In this document: in pieces, positions 60,601 to 64,000 of the stretch
Position numbering within the stretch: the first letter of the stretch is position 1
Layout of the letters: each line of letters starts with the position of its first letter
Assembly: GCF_017743995.1 (NCBI RefSeq)
Contig: NZ_JAGHRB010000010.1
Coordinates: forward strand, 124,001-188,000
DNA: 64,000 nucleotides
From: Ruegeria sp. R13_0
GTDB lineage: Bacteria > Pseudomonadota > Alphaproteobacteria > Rhodobacterales > Rhodobacteraceae
Direction: 5' to 3'
Notes under the pieces: model-generated
Database searches by the model: none
Told to the model about the DNA's origin: nothing
What the model saw: the letters and a program-made list of their open reading frames with translations, nothing else
Program-made: the position numbers and the translations under genes

Positions 60601-62787
60601 ATGACCATCAACACCTCTCGCCGTGGATTTCTGAAAGGCGCCGCTGCTGCTGGCGCCGTCCTGCTGGTTGGCGCACGTCCGGATGGCGCTCTAGCCGCTG
60701 CTTCATCCGAGACCGCTCAGTTCAACCCCTTCGTGAAAATTGATGCTGACGGCACTGTAACCGCCATCGTCAAACACTTTGAGAAGGGTCAGGGCCCTGC
60801 GACCGGTCTGCCCACGCTGATCGCCGAAGAAATCGGCCTGACAATGGACCAGATCGAATACGAATTCGCGCCCTCTGATCCCAACGTCTACAACAACCTT
60901 CTGTTCGGCCCGTTCCAAGGCACAGGCGGGTCGACCGCGATGGCGAATTCGTGGCTGCAATACCGTCAGGCCGGTGCTGCCGCTCGTGAGATGCTGATCA
61001 ACGCGGCGGCCCAAAGCTGGGGCGTCGACGCATCGGGTATCACGATCGAAGAAGGCATTGTCAAATCCGGCGACAAATCCGCTCCGATTGCCGAATTCGT
61101 AGCCGCAGCGGCTCAGCTGGACGCTCCGGCCAAGCCACGCCTGAAGGACCCGTCAGAGTTCCGCCTGATCGGAAACGAAGCCGTTCGGCGTAAAGACTCG
61201 GCGATCAAGGGCAATGGTCAGGCCATGTATGCCATGGATGTCCACCTGCCCAACCAGATGATCGCCATGATCAAACGCCCCGAATCCAAAGGCGGAATTG
61301 CGCTAGGGTTTGACGATAGCGCCTCGAAAGAGGTTAAAGGCTACATCAGTGCCGCGGTTCTACCCAACCAAGCGGGTGTCGCCGTCTACGCGGAAAACAC
61401 CTGGGCCGCGATTCAGGCGCGTGATGCGCTTGAGGTCGAATGGGATATGTCAGGCGCTGAAACCCGCGACTCGGATCAGATCCAGGCCGAGATCATGGAC
61501 GCGCTGGAGGCCGAGCCGACCTACAACGTCAACAAGGCCGATTTTGCAGCCGTCTCCGCCGCGATTGACGGCGCTGACACAGTGGTCGAGCGGACCTTCT
61601 ACTTCCCGCTTCTAGCCCATGCGCCGATGGAGCCGCTGAACTGCACCATCGAACAGACTGCGGACGGAGACATTGTCCTGCATGATGGCGCGCAGATGCC
61701 GACCGGCCCGCATATGGCCTACCAGCAGATCTTCGAGCTCCCGGCCGAGAAGATTCATATCAACACTATGCTGGCAGGCGGGTCCTTTGGCCGCCGCGCA
61801 ACACCAGATGCGGATTATCAGGTCGAGGCTGCACTGGCCTTCGTGGTCACCGACCGCTCTCGCCCAGTCAAACTGGTCTGGACACGTGAAGATGACATTC
61901 GCAGCGGCTACTACCGCCCTGCCTTTGGTCACAAAGTGCGCGTCGGTCTGGATGGTGAAGGAAACATCGTCGGATGGCACCATCAGATCGCTGGTCAATC
62001 GGTCATCAAGGGTACGCCCTTCGAAGCCGTTCTGGTGCATGACGGTGTCGACCACAGCTCGGTCGAAGGGGTTTCTGACAGCCCATACGCCATCCCCGGC
62101 ATGGCGGTGGGTCTGACGGATACACCGAAAGCGACGACGGTCTTGTGGTGGCGCTCGGTCGGGCACACTCATACTGGCTATGCGATGGAGACCATGATGG
62201 ACCTGGCCGCCGAGGCCGCCGGTCGCGACCCGGTCGAGTTCCGCCTGGCGCATCTGAGCGATGACAGCAATGCAGATCAGGCCCGCAAGGCCGGAGTTCT
62301 GAAGCTGGCGATTGAGAAGGCCGGATGGGGCAACGCTCCGGCCGGGCGCGCGCAAGGCATCGCGGTCCACAAGTCCTTTGGCTCTTATGTGGCCGAAGTG
62401 GTCGAGGTGTCCGGCGATTTGGACAGCGGTGTTCGCATCGAAAAAGTCACCTGCGCTGTGGATTGCGGCATTGCGGTGAACCCAGATGTGGTCAAAGCAC
62501 AGATCGAAGGTGGTGTCGGCTATGGCATTGGTCACGTCATGCGCGACCAGATCACGCTGACCAGCGGCGCGGTAGACCAGTTCAACTTCCCGGATTACGA
62601 GCCTCTGCGGATCGGTGACATCCAGGCGATTGACGTCCATATCGTTCCATCAGCCGAAGCGCCCACGGGCGTCGGTGAGCCGGGCACACCGCCGTCCGCC
62701 CCGGCCCTGGCGAATGCCATTCGCGCGCTTTCGGGCGTGAAGGTCACGACCCTGCCGATGGCGGAAAACGGCGTCACCTTCGTCTGA
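60601..62787 (+). CDS. molybdenum hydroxylase large subunit (IorB-like, Tat-exported)
   Basis: A 728-residue molybdopterin-binding subunit of the xanthine oxidase family, of the isoquinoline 1-oxidoreductase beta type. A twin-arginine signal (TSRRGFLKGAAAAGAVLLVG) predicts periplasmic location with the small subunit carried along. Blocks are GQGPATGLPTLIAEEIG, FGPFQGTGGSTAMANSW, NTMLAGGSFGRRATPDADYQVEA and VGEPGTPPSAPALANAI near the C-terminus with the probable catalytic glutamate in GEPG. The substrate is an N-heterocycle or aldehyde by family. A terminator follows. Confidence 0.92.
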   Translation: MTINTSRRGFLKGAAAAGAVLLVGARPDGALAAASSETAQFNPFVKIDADGTVTAIVKHFEKGQGPATGLPTLIAEEIGLTMDQIEYEFAPSDPNVYNNLLFGPFQGTGGSTAMANSWLQYRQAGAAAREMLINAAAQSWGVDASGITIEEGIVKSGDKSAPIAEFVAAAAQLDAPAKPRLKDPSEFRLIGNEAVRRKDSAIKGNGQAMYAMDVHLPNQMIAMIKRPESKGGIALGFDDSASKEVKGYISAAVLPNQAGVAVYAENTWAAIQARDALEVEWDMSGAETRDSDQIQAEIMDALEAEPTYNVNKADFAAVSAAIDGADTVVERTFYFPLLAHAPMEPLNCTIEQTADGDIVLHDGAQMPTGPHMAYQQIFELPAEKIHINTMLAGGSFGRRATPDADYQVEAALAFVVTDRSRPVKLVWTREDDIRSGYYRPAFGHKVRVGLDGEGNIVGWHHQIAGQSVIKGTPFEAVLVHDGVDHSSVEGVSDSPYAIPGMAVGLTDTPKATTVLWWRSVGHTHTGYAMETMMDLAAEAAGRDPVEFRLAHLSDDSNADQARKAGVLKLAIEKAGWGNAPAGRAQGIAVHKSFGSYVAEVVEVSGDLDSGVRIEKVTCAVDCGIAVNPDVVKAQIEGGVGYGIGHVMRDQITLTSGAVDQFNFPDYEPLRIGDIQAIDVHIVPSAEAPTGVGEPGTPPSAPALANAIRALSGVKVTTLPMAENGVTFV

Positions 62788-62801
62788 CCTATAAACTCAG
62801 T

Positions 62802-62829
62802 GCGTCGGCGCATTTTGTGCCGACGCCTT
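62802..62829 (+). terminator. terminator of the iorAB-like operon
   Basis: The perfect stem GCGTCGGC / GCCGACGC (62802-62809 with 62819-62826), followed by CTTTCT, starts 14 bases after the stop. The T run is short, so the strength is moderate. Confidence 0.7.
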
Positions 62830-62841
62830 TCTACTACCGCT

Positions 62842-62859
62842 GAAATTTGATCAAATTTC
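62842..62859. promoter_or_regulatory. 18-bp perfect palindrome upstream of the glutamine-synthetase-like gene
   Basis: GAAATTTGA-TCAAATTTC is perfectly symmetrical and abuts a promoter-like GTGACA (62860-62865), 17-bp spacer, TACATC (62883-62888). It is a likely operator, placed directly upstream of the -35 box where an activator or repressor could act. Confidence 0.6.
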
Positions 62860-62888
62860 GTGACAAGGCCTTTTGGCTTCGCTACATC
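62860..62888 (+). promoter_or_regulatory. candidate promoter of the glutamine-synthetase-like gene
   Basis: GTGACA and TACATC with a 17-bp spacer give a sigma70-type promoter whose start of transcription would be near 62895. GAGGAG (62901-62906) is the ribosome-binding site of the gene at 62918. Confidence 0.45.
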
Positions 62889-62917
62889 TCGGATAACCGA
62901 GAGGAGCTACAGCCCCA

Positions 62918-64000
62918 ATGGACCTGAACGCCTTGCATAATTTCCGCGTTGCCGCCTGCGACCTGAACGGTCAGATGCGTGGCAAACGTGTCCCGCCTTC
63001 CTATGCCGACAAGCTGAGCAAGGGTGCCGTGCGCATGCCGTTCTCAGCGTTGAATGTCGATCTTTGGGGCGCGGATATCGACGGAAGCCCCCTCGTGTTC
63101 GAAACCGGTGACGCAGATGGCATCTTGCTTCCGACTGAACGCGGGCCTGTGCCAGTGCCATGGCTTGAAACATCGACCGCCCTGGTTCCCATGAGCCTCT
63201 ATGACGACGACGGCGCTCCCTTTGCGGGCGACCCGCGCCATGCGCTAGCCTCCGTGCTGTCGCGCTACGCGCAGCGCGGCTGGTCAGTCGTTGCGGCGAC
63301 CGAGTTGGAATTCACCCTTGTTGACGCGTCCGGCCCCCAACCGTTACCGCCCCTCAACCCCATCACTGGTCGCCGCCTGACGGACGAGGCGGTTCTTTCC
63401 GTCGCTGAAATAGACGCGTTCGAGGCGTTCTTCACCGACCTCTATGACGGGTGCGCTGCAATGGGCATCCCCGCGCAAACTGCAATATCCGAAAGCGGGA
63501 TCGGCCAGTTCGAGATCAACCTCAATCATCAGGACGCCATGCGCTGCGCTGATGATACGTGGCTTTTCAAGGCTTTGACGCGCGGCTTGGCCCGCAAACA
63601 CGGCTTTGCTGCGACCTTCATGTCGAAACCATATGCCGAGGACGCGGGAAACGGGATGCATGTGCATTTCTCGGTCCTGGACCAAGATGGGCGGAACATC
63701 TTCGACGATGGCGGGCCCGAGGGCACCGACCTGCTGCGCTCAGCCGTGGCCGGGTGCCTCGCCGCCATGCCTGCCAGCACTCTGATCTTTGCTCCTCATG
63801 GGAATTCATACGCGCGGCTTGTGCCCAGCGCTCATGCGCCCACCGGTGCAAGCTGGGCCTATGAAAACCGAACCGCCGCCATCCGTATTCCGGGCGGTGC
63901 CCCGGTGGCCCGACGCATCGAACACCGCGTGGCTGGCGGCGACATCAACCCTTACTTGATGCTGAGTGCCGTTCTGGGTGCAGCGCTTGTCGGTATCGAG
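62918..64000 (+). CDS. glutamine synthetase family protein, 5' part (gamma-glutamylpolyamine/amine synthetase-like)
   Basis: The first 361 codons of a gene that runs past the window end. FRVAACDLNGQMRGKRVP opens the N-terminal beta-grasp domain; the catalytic domain has ATELEFTLVD, the ATP/glutamate block GNGMHVHFSVLD, NSYARLVPSAHAPTGASWAYENRTAAIRIPGG and the C-terminal RIEHRVAGGDINPYLMLSA. The divergence from glnA at 1-364 and the DLNGQMRGKR start fit PuuA/GlnT-type ligases that glutamylate amines or polyamines rather than ammonium. The amine cannot be read from sequence. It is preceded by a palindrome and promoter. Confidence 0.85.
   Translation, partial: MDLNALHNFRVAACDLNGQMRGKRVPPSYADKLSKGAVRMPFSALNVDLWGADIDGSPLVFETGDADGILLPTERGPVPVPWLETSTALVPMSLYDDDGAPFAGDPRHALASVLSRYAQRGWSVVAATELEFTLVDASGPQPLPPLNPITGRRLTDEAVLSVAEIDAFEAFFTDLYDGCAAMGIPAQTAISESGIGQFEINLNHQDAMRCADDTWLFKALTRGLARKHGFAATFMSKPYAEDAGNGMHVHFSVLDQDGRNIFDDGGPEGTDLLRSAVAGCLAAMPASTLIFAPHGNSYARLVPSAHAPTGASWAYENRTAAIRIPGGAPVARRIEHRVAGGDINPYLMLSAVLGAALVGIE

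Noticed and set aside
1..64000. tRNA, rRNA, insertion sequences and prophage genes
   Set aside because: No cloverleaf-like sequence, transposase, integrase or phage structural protein was recognised on either strand.

Overview
The window looks like about 64 kb of chromosome from a marine Roseobacter-group alphaproteobacterium (Rhodobacteraceae), most likely Ruegeria or a close relative. The evidence is a DMSP lyase of the DddP type in which every iron-binding and catalytic residue falls at the published Ruegeria lacuscaerulensis numbering, a complete sarcosine oxidase operon, many Rhodobacteraceae-type conserved hypothetical genes (DUF6314, DUF1223, DUF1289, DUF3445), and high GC with dense, often overlapping genes. 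I see no rRNA, tRNA, prophage, insertion sequence or CRISPR array. Most of the window is core and metabolic chromosome.

Layout. 1-5.5 kb: the 3' end of glnA, a PNPOx-like protein, a lytic transglycosylase, a membrane-anchored protein of unknown function, and a DUF3445 putative haem N-demethylase divergent from dddP. 5.7-14.1 kb: a hydrolase-OsmC fusion, a lipoprotein/secreted protein pair, bioY, purB, an orphan FliG, and an LpxL-like acyltransferase that lacks its catalytic acid. 14.3-24.8 kb: acnA and an SDR, then a long minus-strand run yajC-secD-secF-TSUP-Mth938-ccmA-ccmB-ccmC-ccmD-ccmG that combines Sec export with cytochrome c maturation. 25-33.5 kb: an MscS channel, serS, a helix-hairpin-helix/histone-H1-like protein, a desaturase, and the YfgM-BamB-Der cluster. 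33.7-46.5 kb: an RND efflux pair, an Atm1-type exporter, a LysM protein, a LOG-family enzyme, an orphan sugar-ABC permease, sodB, an FkbM methyltransferase and a small AT-rich secreted protein.

46.5-52 kb: the soxBDAG operon (heterotetrameric sarcosine oxidase), divergent from ccmI-ruvX-DUF1289. 54-64 kb: a small ORF preceded by a riboswitch-like structured leader, a TSUP/PhyH-type oxygenase pair, dusA, a CocE-type hydrolase, a TetR regulator divergent from an IorAB-type molybdenum hydroxylase with paired perfect operators between them, and the 5' part of a glutamine-synthetase-family gene behind an 18-bp perfect palindrome.

Functional themes are use of methylated marine osmolytes (DMSP through DddP, sarcosine through SoxBDAG, possibly methylamines through DUF3445), cytochrome c biogenesis in two places (ccmABCDG and ccmI), and envelope biogenesis (Sec, BamB, YfgM, LysM, lytic transglycosylase). 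The least explained signals are non-coding: the structured leader at 54.2 kb, mutually exclusive hairpins in the dddP leader, and perfect inverted repeats in the tetR/iorA, glutamine-synthetase-like and soxB/ccmI intergenic regions. All family assignments are from reading the translated sequence; no search was run.
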